This document shows, one piece after another, positions 33,473-41,124 of a stretch of DNA of 64,000 nt. The stretch is from Halorubrum cibi (GTDB taxonomy: Archaea > Halobacteriota > Halobacteria > Halobacteriales > Haloferacaceae). Numbering within the stretch: the first letter of the stretch is position 1; the number at the start of each line of letters is the position of its first letter. Under the pieces are notes generated by a model. It ran no database searches and was not told the origin of the DNA. It worked only from the letters and a program-made list of their open reading frames with translations. The DNA lies in assembly GCF_900182635.1 (NCBI RefSeq), contig NZ_FXTD01000001.1:434001-498000 (forward strand), given 5' to 3'. A program made the position numbers and the translations under genes.

Positions 33473-34528
33473 ATGTCCGACAACAGGTGGTCGGCGAACC
33501 GGCGGACGTTTGTTAAAACGGCGGGGGCGGGCGGCGTCGTCGGCCTCGCCGGGTGTACCGGCGGCGGCGGGTCCGGAGACGACGGGAGTTCCGGCGACGG
33601 ATCGAGCTCTGACGGGGGAACCGCGGGCGACACGGAGTCCACGCCCACGGCGCAGTTCATCCTGAACCCGGCGGAGGCGGACGTCGCGATCGAAGAGCAG
33701 TACCAGCCGATGTTCGAGTACCTCGAGTCCGAGGTCGACGTCGAGATAGAGCCGGACCGCGCGGAGAGCTACACCGCGACCCTCCAGGCGATGCGCAACG
33801 ACCAGGGCGAGATCGCGGACATCTCGCCGTCCGCGGTCATCGCGGGCGAGGACATCCTGGACATCGTCGGCATTCGGATCGCCTACGGCGCGGCCCAGTA
33901 CTTCTCGACGACTACGACGACGCCGGACAGCGGCATCGATTCCCTGACCGACCTCGAGGGCGAGCTGATCTACATGGGCGACATCCTCTCGGTGTCGGGC
34001 ACGCTCGTCCCGCTCACCGTGTTACAGGACGCGGGCCTCGACATCGGGAACGCGCCCGACGGCGACGCGGAGGACTTCGACGCGGAGTACTCGGATCACA
34101 CGACCGCCCGCGAGCAGATGGTTCAACGCGAGGACGTGATGGCGGCGACCACCGGCGCGTTCTCGTCCGCGCCGTACGTTCCCCAGGAACAGTTCGAGGA
34201 GATGTCCCAGGACTTCGTCGACATCTCCGCGGAGTACGAGGGCGCGGGCGACGAGATAGAGTCGTCGGGCACCGAGCTTCAGCTGCTTGCGGTCTCCGAC
34301 CCGATCCCGCGCGCGCCGCTCGTGACGCGGTCCAACTGGGACGACCCCGTGAAGGGCGAACTCGAGGAGGCCATCCTGAACGTCTCCGAGGACGACCTCA
34401 GCCACGGCGAGGACTACGACGGAGAGCCGCTCTGGTTCACCGGCGTCCAGGACGGGACCATCGAGGACTACGAGATGATCCGAACCGTGCTCGACGAGCT
34501 GGGGCTCGAGTTCCAGGACCTCGCGTAA
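33473..34528 (+). CDS. phnD: phosphonate/phosphate ABC solute-binding lipoprotein (PhnD-like)
   Basis: 351 residues. Tat-like RRTFVKTAGAGGVVGLAGC with Cys28 as lipid anchor, then a glycine/serine/aspartate linker (residues 30-55). The binding domain has the family features EEQYQPMFEYLESEVDVEIEP, RNDQGEIADISPSAVIAG and GELIYMGDILSVSGTLVPLTVLQDAGLD. It is first in the phnD-phnC-phnE order. PhnD-type proteins take phosphonate, phosphite or phosphate, and sequence does not decide between them. Start MSDNRWSANRRTF chosen; a longer frame adds only six residues. Confidence 0.9.
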   Translation: MSDNRWSANRRTFVKTAGAGGVVGLAGCTGGGGSGDDGSSGDGSSSDGGTAGDTESTPTAQFILNPAEADVAIEEQYQPMFEYLESEVDVEIEPDRAESYTATLQAMRNDQGEIADISPSAVIAGEDILDIVGIRIAYGAAQYFSTTTTTPDSGIDSLTDLEGELIYMGDILSVSGTLVPLTVLQDAGLDIGNAPDGDAEDFDAEYSDHTTAREQMVQREDVMAATTGAFSSAPYVPQEQFEEMSQDFVDISAEYEGAGDEIESSGTELQLLAVSDPIPRAPLVTRSNWDDPVKGELEEAILNVSEDDLSHGEDYDGEPLWFTGVQDGTIEDYEMIRTVLDELGLEFQDLA

Positions 34529-34550
34529 CGACCCTCTCCATTCACTCCTC

Positions 34551-35372
34551 ATGAGTCGCATCACAGTCGACGGACTCACGAAGCGGTTCGGCGAGACGGT
34601 CGCGCTCGACGACGTCTCCTTCGAGATTCCGCAAGGCGAGTTCGTCATCGTTCTCGGCGTCTCCGGGTCGGGTAAGTCGACCCTGCTCAGGTGTATGAAC
34701 GCCCTCGAGACGCCGACCGAGGGCGAGATACGGATCGACGAGACGCCGGTCACGAGTCCCCGTGACGACGTCGCGATGATCTTCCAACAGCACAACATCA
34801 TCGGCCAGATGAGCGCGTACTCGAACGCGCTCACCGGGTCGCTCAACCGGAACACGTTCATCGACTCGCTGTTCCAGCGACAGGACGAGTCGGACAAACT
34901 CCAGGCGTTGGAGGCGCTCGACACGGTCGGACTCTTGGATCAGGCCCAACAGAGCGCCCAGCGGATGTCCGGCGGTCAACAACAGCGCGTCGGGATCGCC
35001 CGCGCGCTGGTACAGGATCCGACGATCCTACTCGCCGACGAGCCGGTCGCGAGCCTCGACCCGGGCTCCTCCCAGCAGGTGATGGGGTATCTCCGAACCG
35101 CCGCACGCGATCGCGACCTCTCGGCGGTCATCAGCCTCCACCAGGTGAACCTCGCGCGGAAGTTCGGCGAGCGGTTCATCGGACTGCGCGACGGGCAGAA
35201 GGTGTTCGACGGCTACCGCGACGAGTTCGACATGGACGTGATAGACGAAATCTACGGCGACATCGACACGGAGGGCATGTTCGCTCCCGACGAGGAGACG
35301 GACGCGGACGCCGGCGGGGCGGACGCGGCGACCGCGGCGTCGGGCGGCTCCTCGAGCGGGGTGACGAGATGA
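34551..35372 (+). CDS. phnC: phosphonate/phosphate ABC transporter ATP-binding protein
   Basis: 273 residues. Walker A GVSGSGKST, Q-loop in IFQQHNII, signature MSGGQQQRVGIARAL, Walker B ILLADEPVASLDP and H-loop VISLHQVNLA. The inserted QQHNIIGQMSAYSNALTGSL is typical of PhnC. The C-terminus ends in an acidic/glycine tail (residues 245-273). It follows phnD after 22 nt and overlaps phnE by 4 nt. Confidence 0.95.
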   Translation: MSRITVDGLTKRFGETVALDDVSFEIPQGEFVIVLGVSGSGKSTLLRCMNALETPTEGEIRIDETPVTSPRDDVAMIFQQHNIIGQMSAYSNALTGSLNRNTFIDSLFQRQDESDKLQALEALDTVGLLDQAQQSAQRMSGGQQQRVGIARALVQDPTILLADEPVASLDPGSSQQVMGYLRTAARDRDLSAVISLHQVNLARKFGERFIGLRDGQKVFDGYRDEFDMDVIDEIYGDIDTEGMFAPDEETDADAGGADAATAASGGSSSGVTR

Positions 35373-36337
35373 GCTACGGCGACCGCGTCCGCGACCGCTA
35401 CGAGGAGATCGTCCTCGCGCGGCGGGTCCGCGCGCTCGTCTTCGTCGTCGGGATCGCCGCGCTCGCCGGCGTGTTCTACTACGCGCTGATCTCGGTCGGC
35501 TTCTTCGCGGCGAACATCCCGGAGTACGTCCCGAACTTCCTCAACGCCTTACGCGACTTCTTCCCGTTCCTCGCGCCCTCGTTCCCCTTCATCGACCCGA
35601 GCGGCTTTCTCGACTACTGGGCGTTCATCCAGGAGCGGAACCTGATCTGGGGCGGGTTCGGCGGCGACATCCCGCTGTTCGGCGAGGCGGGGATCACGCT
35701 CGCGATGGGCTTCGCCGGCACCGTGATGGGATTCCCGCTCGCGCTGCTGTTCGGGATCTTAGGCTCCGGCCGCGTCACCCCCTTCCCGTTCAACTTCATC
35801 TTCCGCGGGATCATGTCCTCCATCCGGGCCATCCCGGCGCTCGTGTGGGGGCTCATCTACATCCCGCTCGGCGGGATCGGACCGGTCACCGCGACGCTCG
35901 CGATCGCCACCGACACGATCGGGAACCTCGGCCGGCTGTTCACGGACGAACTCGAGGAGATCGAGGACGGCCCGATCGAGGCGATGGAGACGACCGGCGC
36001 GAACAAGCCGCAGACGATCACCTTCGGCATGCTCTCGCAGGTGACCACGCCGTTCATCGCGTGGACGCTGTACATCTTCGAGATCAACGTCCGGATCGCG
36101 GTCTCGCTCGGGATCATCGGCGGCGGCGGGCTCGGCAACGTGCTCTCCGTCCAGCAGGGGCTGTTCGCGTTCACCAACATGATGGCGACGATCCTCGTCA
36201 TCCTCGTGTTGATCATCTCCGTGGAGATCTTCTCTCAGCGGATCCGGTCCGCGCTCCGCGAGGGCGACGAGGCGCAGGGGATCGTGGCGCTGCTACTGGG
36301 CTTCCCCCAGCGGATGGCCGAGGCCGCGCTGAAGTGA
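35369..36337 (+). CDS. phnE: phosphonate/phosphate ABC transporter permease
   Basis: 322 residues with about six transmembrane helices. EAA-loop region reads IEDGPIEAMETTGANKPQTITFGMLSQV, matching PhnE; VTATLAIATDTIGNLGRLFTDELEE precedes it and SLGIIGGGGLGNVL follows. It forms a homodimeric channel powered by PhnC. ATGA overlap with phnC shows translational coupling. The last gene of the operon; a 15-nt tandem repeat array follows its stop. Confidence 0.93.
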   Translation: MSYGDRVRDRYEEIVLARRVRALVFVVGIAALAGVFYYALISVGFFAANIPEYVPNFLNALRDFFPFLAPSFPFIDPSGFLDYWAFIQERNLIWGGFGGDIPLFGEAGITLAMGFAGTVMGFPLALLFGILGSGRVTPFPFNFIFRGIMSSIRAIPALVWGLIYIPLGGIGPVTATLAIATDTIGNLGRLFTDELEEIEDGPIEAMETTGANKPQTITFGMLSQVTTPFIAWTLYIFEINVRIAVSLGIIGGGGLGNVLSVQQGLFAFTNMMATILVILVLIISVEIFSQRIRSALREGDEAQGIVALLLGFPQRMAEAALK

Positions 36338-36352
36338 CCGGGCGGCTCCCGG

Positions 36353-36412
36353 CGATTCGGAGTCGGCCGGTTCGGACCTGACCGGTTCGCACCCGGCCGA
36401 TTCGGACCCGAT
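36353..36412. repeat. four 15-nt tandem repeats after phnE
   Basis: Units at 36353, 36368, 36383 and 36398 share the frame CGRTTCGGACCNGRC (for example CGGTTCGGACCTGAC). They begin 16 nt after the phnE stop and end 75 nt before hisH. Confidence 0.7.
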
Positions 36413-36486
36413 CCCTTCGGTGACGGACGGCCGAACGCGGCTGCCCCAAGGGAAACCGACTTTTCCGTCCCCCTCCCAGAGGTGGT

Positions 36487-37146
36487 ATGAGCACCTTCGA
36501 ACCGCCCGCGGAGACGCTGGCGGACGTCGTCTTGGTCGACTACGGGCTCGGCAACCTGCGCTCGGCCACCCGCGGACTGGAGCGCGCGGGCGCGTCGGTC
36601 GAGATCACGGACGATCCCGAGGCGTTCGCCGCCGCCGACGGCGTCGTCCTCCCCGGCGTCGGCGCGTTCCGCGAGGGGATGGAGAACGCCGGGCCGCTGC
36701 GGGAGGCGCTGACCGACCACGCCGAGGCCGGCCGGCCGCTCTTCGGGATCTGTCTCGGGATGCAGATGCTCCTCACCTCGAGCGAGGAGGCCGACCACGA
36801 GGGCGAAGGCGAGGTGACCGGCCTCGATCTGGTGCCTGGTACCAACGTCCGGTTCGACGTCGACCGCAAGGTGCCCCACATGGGATGGAACGAGCTGTCG
36901 GTCGAGCGCGACCACCCGATCGTTGAGGGAGTCGACGGCGAGTACGCCTACTTCGTCCACTCCTACTACGCCGAGCCGGACGATCCCGACGCCGTCGTCG
37001 CGACCGCCGACTACGGCGTCGACTTCCCGGCGGTCGTCGCCAACGAGGCGGGCAACGTCTTCGGCACGCAGTTCCACCCCGAAAAGAGCGGGGAGACGGG
37101 GCTCCGGATCTTACGGAACTTCGTCGAGTACTGCGCCGAGCGGTAG
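36487..37146 (+). CDS. hisH: imidazole glycerol phosphate synthase subunit HisH
   Basis: 219 residues. Class I glutamine amidotransferase that supplies ammonia to HisF in histidine synthesis. Catalytic Cys89 in FGICLGMQM, and His in GTQFHPEKSG near residue 198 with its Glu. Conserved VDYGLGNLRSATRGLERAG, LPGVGAF and VPHMGWNEL are all present. hisF and other his genes are not in the window, so the pathway is dispersed, as usual in haloarchaea. Confidence 0.96.
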   Translation: MSTFEPPAETLADVVLVDYGLGNLRSATRGLERAGASVEITDDPEAFAAADGVVLPGVGAFREGMENAGPLREALTDHAEAGRPLFGICLGMQMLLTSSEEADHEGEGEVTGLDLVPGTNVRFDVDRKVPHMGWNELSVERDHPIVEGVDGEYAYFVHSYYAEPDDPDAVVATADYGVDFPAVVANEAGNVFGTQFHPEKSGETGLRILRNFVEYCAER

Positions 37147-37156
37147 GGTCGTACTC

Positions 37157-38170
37157 TTATAACCCCTCGTAGGGGCTCGCCTTCGCGTCCGTGAGCCGGT
37201 CGACCTGCTCGTCGGAGAGGTCGATATTCGCGGCCGCCAGGTTCTCCTCGAGCTGGTCGACGGTACGCGCGCCCACGATCGGGGCGGTGACGCCGTCGCG
37301 GTGGGCGAGCCACGCGAGCGCGACCTGCGCGGGCGAGGCGTCGACCTCCGCCGCGACCGCGTCGAGCTCGTCGTGGACGTCGAAGTTCTCCTCGGTGAGG
37401 TAGGCGTCTCGGAACCGGCTCGAGGACGCGACCTTCGACTCCTCGGGCAGGTCCTCCTCGCGGTCGTACTTACCGGTGAGAAAGCCCTGCCCGAGCGGGC
37501 TCCACGGGCAGACGGCCAGGTCCCGCTGGCGGGCGAACTCGAGGTAGTCGCCCTCGATCTCGCGGTCGACGAGGTTGTACCGCGGCTGGAGCACGGTGAA
37601 CGGCTCCCATCCCTCGGCGCGGGCGATCTCGTTCGCGCGGGCGACCTTCCAGGCGTTGGGTCGGTGCGTCGACGCGCCGAGGTAGTGGACCTTCCCGGAC
37701 TCGACGAACCCGTTCAGCGTCTTCATGGTCTCGCGGGCGTCGGTCGCGTCGTCCCAGCGGTGGATGTAGAGCACGTCGACGTAGTCGGTGCCGAGCCGGT
37801 CGAGCAGCGCGTCGAGCCGGTGTCGGAGGTTCTTTCGGTTCGTTCCGCGGCTGTTGGGGTCGCCGTCGCGGGTCTGCCAGTAGATCTTCGAGGCGATCGT
37901 GTAGCGCTCGCGGTCGCGCCCGTCGAGCCAGTCGCCGATCCACTCCTCGCAGGTGCCGCCGCCGTACACGTCGGCGGTGTCGACGTAGCGCCCGCCGGCG
38001 TCGGCGTACGCGTCGAGCAGCTCGTGGGCGCGCTCCTCGCCGATCTCGATCTCGCCCGCCTCGTTCTCCTTGCCGAACCGCCAGGTGCCGAACTGGAGCT
38101 CGCTGGTGTACAGGCCGGTGCCGTCGAGTTTCACGAACTCGAGGTCGATCTCGTCGAGTGGTGTCGCCAT
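37157..38170 (-). CDS. aldo/keto reductase
   Basis: 337 residues, (beta/alpha)8 NADPH-dependent reductase. Catalytic tetrad visible: DTADVYGGG (Asp, Tyr), IASKIYWQ (Lys) and YVDVLYIHRWDD (His). Cofactor region is ICPWSPLGQG-like (AVCPWSPLGQGFLTGKY) and the C-terminal ASPAQVALAWLAHRDGVTAPIVGARTVDQLEENLAA. Three in-frame ATGs (38176, 38173, 38170) follow AAGGAG; 38170 gives the best 6-nt spacing. Substrate unknown. Convergent with hisH, stops 10 nt apart. Confidence 0.93.
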   Translation of the reverse strand: MATPLDEIDLEFVKLDGTGLYTSELQFGTWRFGKENEAGEIEIGEERAHELLDAYADAGGRYVDTADVYGGGTCEEWIGDWLDGRDRERYTIASKIYWQTRDGDPNSRGTNRKNLRHRLDALLDRLGTDYVDVLYIHRWDDATDARETMKTLNGFVESGKVHYLGASTHRPNAWKVARANEIARAEGWEPFTVLQPRYNLVDREIEGDYLEFARQRDLAVCPWSPLGQGFLTGKYDREEDLPEESKVASSSRFRDAYLTEENFDVHDELDAVAAEVDASPAQVALAWLAHRDGVTAPIVGARTVDQLEENLAAANIDLSDEQVDRLTDAKASPYEGL

Positions 38171-38289
38171 CATCATCTCCTTCGGACCCTCAGGGCAAAA
38201 ACGTCGAGAAAGCGGAAGGGGAGCGGTGTCGTGGTGATCGGCAGGGTGGCAGAGTGGCGGGTCGGTAGCGTGGTGCTTCCGACCGCGGA

Positions 38290-39315
38290 CTACAGCAGCC
38301 CGGACAGCACCGTGTTGAAGCTCACGCCGACGACGACGCCGATCGTGACGACCGTGGTCGCGTAGATGACGAGCAGCCGGCGCTCGAACAGCTTGTTCAA
38401 CAGGATCAGGTTCGGGACGCTGATCCCCGCGCCGCCGATGACGAACGCGATCACGGTCCCGATCGGGATACCCGCCTCCGTCAGCGAGTGGGCTATCGGG
38501 AGCATGCCGCTCAGGCTCACGTAGATCGGCGCGCCGGCGAGCGCCGCGAGCGGGGTCGCGAGCGGGTTGCCCGGGCCCGCCACCCGCTGGAGGGTCTCCG
38601 CGGGGACCGCGCCGTGGATCAACGCGCCGATGGTGATCCCCAGCAGGAGGTACGGGAGCGTGTCGCGGAAGAACGTGAGCGCGCCGCGGCCAGCCGCCGA
38701 GACCCGGTCGGTGTGGGTTCGGGCCGTCGCGGTCGCGTCGCGCTCGCAACACCCGTCCGTCACCGGCGTCGGGTCGGGTTCACAGCAGCCGCCGGTCGCG
38801 GCCGTGCCGCCAGTCGGCGTCCCACCGTCGGTCGCCACCTGCCGTCCGCCGGTCGTGATCCGGACGTCCTTGACGTAGCGATCGAGGTCCAGCGCGCCGA
38901 CGACCAGTCCGCCGACGATCGCACAGGTGAGCGCCGCGACGACGTACGCAGCCGTCACCGCGGGGCCGAACAAGCCGAGGAGCAACACGACCGCGATCCA
39001 GTTGACGATCGGCGAGGCGAGCAGGAACGAGAAGGACATCCCGATCGGCGCGCCCGCGCTCAACAGTCCCGCCAGGACCGGGACGGTCGAACACGAACAG
39101 AAGGGCGTCACCGCCCCCAGCCCCGCCGCGAGGACGTTCCCGCTGCCGTGATTCCGCGATCGAAGCAGGGATTCGACCCGCTCGGGCGGGAGGTACTCCT
39201 GGGCGAGCCCGACGAGGAAGGAGGCCCCCAGAAACAGCGGCGCGAGGACCACCGCGAGGTGGACGAAGTACTCCCAGGAGTCGGCGAGCGCCGCTTCAGT
39301 GCCCGGCGGGATCAC
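38290..39315 (-). CDS. DUF318/SO_0444-type permease with Cys-pair loop
   Basis: 341 residues, eight or more transmembrane helices in two similar halves. The family motif PFCSCSTVPV lies at residues 71-80. A cytoplasmic or extracytoplasmic loop between the halves carries two vicinal cysteine pairs at 177-178 and 189-190 (GGCCEPDP and DGCCERD). Families related to this export organoarsenicals (ArsP) or Cu/Zn (SO_0444); with an ArsR partner, export of a thiophilic metal or metalloid is inferred. GTG start overlaps the ArsR gene by 4 nt. Confidence 0.88.
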   Translation of the reverse strand: MIPPGTEAALADSWEYFVHLAVVLAPLFLGASFLVGLAQEYLPPERVESLLRSRNHGSGNVLAAGLGAVTPFCSCSTVPVLAGLLSAGAPIGMSFSFLLASPIVNWIAVVLLLGLFGPAVTAAYVVAALTCAIVGGLVVGALDLDRYVKDVRITTGGRQVATDGGTPTGGTAATGGCCEPDPTPVTDGCCERDATATARTHTDRVSAAGRGALTFFRDTLPYLLLGITIGALIHGAVPAETLQRVAGPGNPLATPLAALAGAPIYVSLSGMLPIAHSLTEAGIPIGTVIAFVIGGAGISVPNLILLNKLFERRLLVIYATTVVTIGVVVGVSFNTVLSGLL

Positions 39316-39776
39316 GACTCCCCTCCCAACGCCGCGGCCAGGTCGATCAGTTGGAGGCTCGCGGTGTCGGCGATGCGGTAGTGGGTCCACTTCCCGTCCT
39401 TCCGCGTGCGGACGATCCCCGCGTCACGGAGCTTCCGGAGGTGGGTGGCCACCGTCGACTGCGGCGCGTCAAGGACGGCCTCCAGGTCGCAGGCGCAGAG
39501 CTCGCCGTCCCGGAGCGCGTGGACGACCGCGAGCCGCTTCTCGTTCGCGAGCGCCTTGAACACCGCCTCCTCGCTCGCGACCGCCTCCGGGTCGGGTCGG
39601 CGATCGTCGATGACCGACCCCGCACAGCAGGCCCTCCCGCTCCCCTCCTCGAGCCGCCCGAGCGTCGCGGTCGTCGATCCGGTTCCGTCGTCGATCCCGT
39701 CTTCGGTTCCGTCGCGTTTGCCGTTGGTCTGATTGGACATGTTCGATGAGTCTTCTCGTTTCGTTCGGTCGCTCAC
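39312..39776 (-). CDS. arsR: ArsR-family metal(loid)-responsive repressor
   Basis: 154 residues from the GTG at 39776. Winged helix from about residue 66: VFKALANEKRLAVVHALRDGELCACDLEAVLDAPQSTVATHLRKLRDAGIVRTRKDGKWTHYRI is divided by the classic ELCxCDL metal-sensing motif (Cys94, Cys96). The disordered N-terminal 60 residues hold another cysteine pair (Cys50-Cys51, GRACCAG). The GTG overlaps the stop of the upstream 34-residue Cys peptide by 4 nt; a shorter start at 39740 is possible. Likely represses this operon when metal-free. Confidence 0.9.
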   Translation of the reverse strand: MSDRTKREDSSNMSNQTNGKRDGTEDGIDDGTGSTTATLGRLEEGSGRACCAGSVIDDRRPDPEAVASEEAVFKALANEKRLAVVHALRDGELCACDLEAVLDAPQSTVATHLRKLRDAGIVRTRKDGKWTHYRIADTASLQLIDLAAALGGES

Positions 39777-39877
39777 GCTCCCTCCTCGCCGCTTTCCGGG
39801 TCTATCTCCTCGATACACACGTCACAGCAGTCGTCTTCTTTCTCACCGCCGCCGAACAGCCGATCTAGCATCGACAT
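39773..39877 (-). CDS. 34-residue cysteine-rich peptide, first gene of the arsR operon
   Basis: Translates as MSMLDRLFGGGEKEDDCCDV, then CIEEIDPESGEEGA. One amphipathic start followed by a CC-x-x-C metal-binding-like motif in an acidic context. A TATA box lies 18-29 nt before the ATG, and the stop overlaps the ArsR GTG by 4 nt, so it is the leader gene of the operon. The cysteine pattern echoes the vicinal pairs in ArsR and in the permease, suggesting a small metal carrier or sensor. No relative recalled; function inferred. Confidence 0.72.
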   Translation of the reverse strand: MSMLDRLFGGGEKEDDCCDVCIEEIDPESGEEGA

Positions 39878-39894
39878 ACATATTGAGAAAACCC

Positions 39895-39906
39895 GATTTA
39901 ACTTTA
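39895..39906 (-). promoter_or_regulatory. TATA box of the Cys-peptide/arsR/permease operon
   Basis: TAAAGTTAAATC on the minus strand, 18-29 nt before the ATG at 39877; no separate operator recognised. Confidence 0.6.
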
Positions 39907-40035
39907 GTGTTGCGGTCGTTTCGATTCGATGTGGGACTCGCTAGCCGTCCCCTTCACGACCGTTCGAACCCAATGGTTTCGCTGAGATCCTGTTTTTAAG
40001 ATGATCTTCATGTGAAACGGCTGGTCGATGAAAGA

Positions 40036-40420
40036 TGCTTGTGGTACGGGTGTTTCGTAAGTGATCGAGGTGAGAAGAAGGGAACAGTTGCTGGGGCGGT
40101 GAACTCGACTGGGAAGAATACCGCCAAAGCCCCAGTCGCGAGGACTCGTGCGACTCGCTGTGCTCCTCAGTCGCTCACTCCGTTCGCTCCTTTCGGTGCT
40201 TGCTTCGTCGGACTTCGCCCTCGCGACAGCGAGGCGCTCCGTGCCTCTGGCAGCCGGCGGATCCGCCGCCGGCGACTGCCCCTTTGAATCCCCCCTGAAC
40301 CGTACCACAACCGCACCTCACGCCTCCCCAGCCTCGCGGCTCGCGGTTTCACCGCTCGCCGCGTCCCTCGCGGACTCCTCGTGGCCGCGTCCACGCGGCC
40401 ACTCGGAGGCGCGCCACCGC
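40036..40420. repeat. dispersed structured repeat, copy C
   Basis: Longest copy. Its first about 65 nt match copy B nearly exactly (TGTTTCGTAAGTGATCGAGG, AACAGTTGCTGGGGCGGTG). A 16-nt insertion splits the first hairpin loop. A perfect GTCGCGAGG/CCTCGCGAC stem (from about 40133 and 40219) closes a region shared with copy A. Then GAGGCGC/GTGCCTC, a GCCGGCGG/CCGCCGGC hairpin, CGACTGCCCCTTTGAATCCC at 40273, CACCTCACGCCTCCCCAG, and two hairpins with TC/TC internal loops at 40337-40361 and 40375-40408. It lies between the metal operon and the thioesterase gene, both minus strand. Confidence 0.88.
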
Positions 40421-40555
40421 ACCGCGGATCGCTTGTTCCTTCGTCTGTATCGACCGCGGATGGGTCGATGTCCGTCCGTTGACGAGGATCCAATCGAGCC
40501 AGACCGACATCAAAGACATCGACTATTCTCGATGAACGTCTCCAGCCGTCGACGA

Positions 40556-41002
40556 CTACTCCTCGTCGGGCTCCGCCGCGAGCGCGTCGTCGCGCAGTTC
40601 CCGGCATCGCTCGCCGTCGACGGTGAGTTCGGGGACGGGCGTCGGCGACCCGTCCGCGTCGACGGCGACGAAGACGAAGTACGAGTCCGTCGTCAGCTCA
40701 CGCTCGCCGGTCCGGGGCGACTCGCGGAACGCCCGGAGCCGGACGCGCACGCTCGTCCGGCCGGCGGCGTACACGTACGACTCGATCACGCAGGTGTCCC
40801 CCTGCGGGATCGGTCGCTTGAAGTCGAGCTCGCTGATCTTCGCGGTGACGCACGTCTCGCCGGCGTGGCGCATCGCCGACATCGCGCCGATCTCGTCCAT
40901 CCACTTGACGACGTTGCCCCCGTGGGCCGACGCGTAGTTGTTGGTGTGGGTCGGCTGGACGCGCTGGCGGTTCTCGATGTAGGTGTCGCTGACGCTCGGC
41001 AT
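40556..41002 (-). CDS. acyl-CoA thioesterase (hotdog fold, YciA/BACH type)
   Basis: 148 residues. MPSVSDTYIENRQRVQPTHTNNYASAHGGNVVKWMDEIGAMSAMRHAG is the characteristic hotdog start with N-x-x-G-x-x-H/D and the catalytic-side Asp in WMDEIG; VTAKISELDFKRPIPQGD and SYVYAAGRTSVRVRLRAF complete the strand order. It hydrolyses acyl-CoA, and could serve membrane-lipid or fatty-acid turnover. The C-terminal 20 residues are acidic. It is followed by the large FAD/Fe-S dehydrogenase upstream on the same strand (87 nt). Confidence 0.92.
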   Translation of the reverse strand: MPSVSDTYIENRQRVQPTHTNNYASAHGGNVVKWMDEIGAMSAMRHAGETCVTAKISELDFKRPIPQGDTCVIESYVYAAGRTSVRVRLRAFRESPRTGERELTTDSYFVFVAVDADGSPTPVPELTVDGERCRELRDDALAAEPDEE

Positions 41003-41052
41003 ACCGCGAGGAGGGTCGGGGCATGGAAAGCGTCGTCGCCGGTGAGACGCCT

Positions 41053-41124
41053 CTCAGTCGTCGCCGGCGGCGGTCGAGTCCGTCGATCCTCAGTCGTCGG
41101 CGGCGGCGGTCGCATCCGTCGATC
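41053..41124. repeat. 36-nt tandem duplication spanning the dehydrogenase stop codon
   Basis: Copy at 41053-41088 and copy at 41089-41124 differ at 3 of 36 positions. The stop codon of the 41090 gene sits in the second; the first retains an in-frame stop of the same kind. Translation reads GSTDATAAADD in one and a near copy in the other. Confidence 0.75.
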
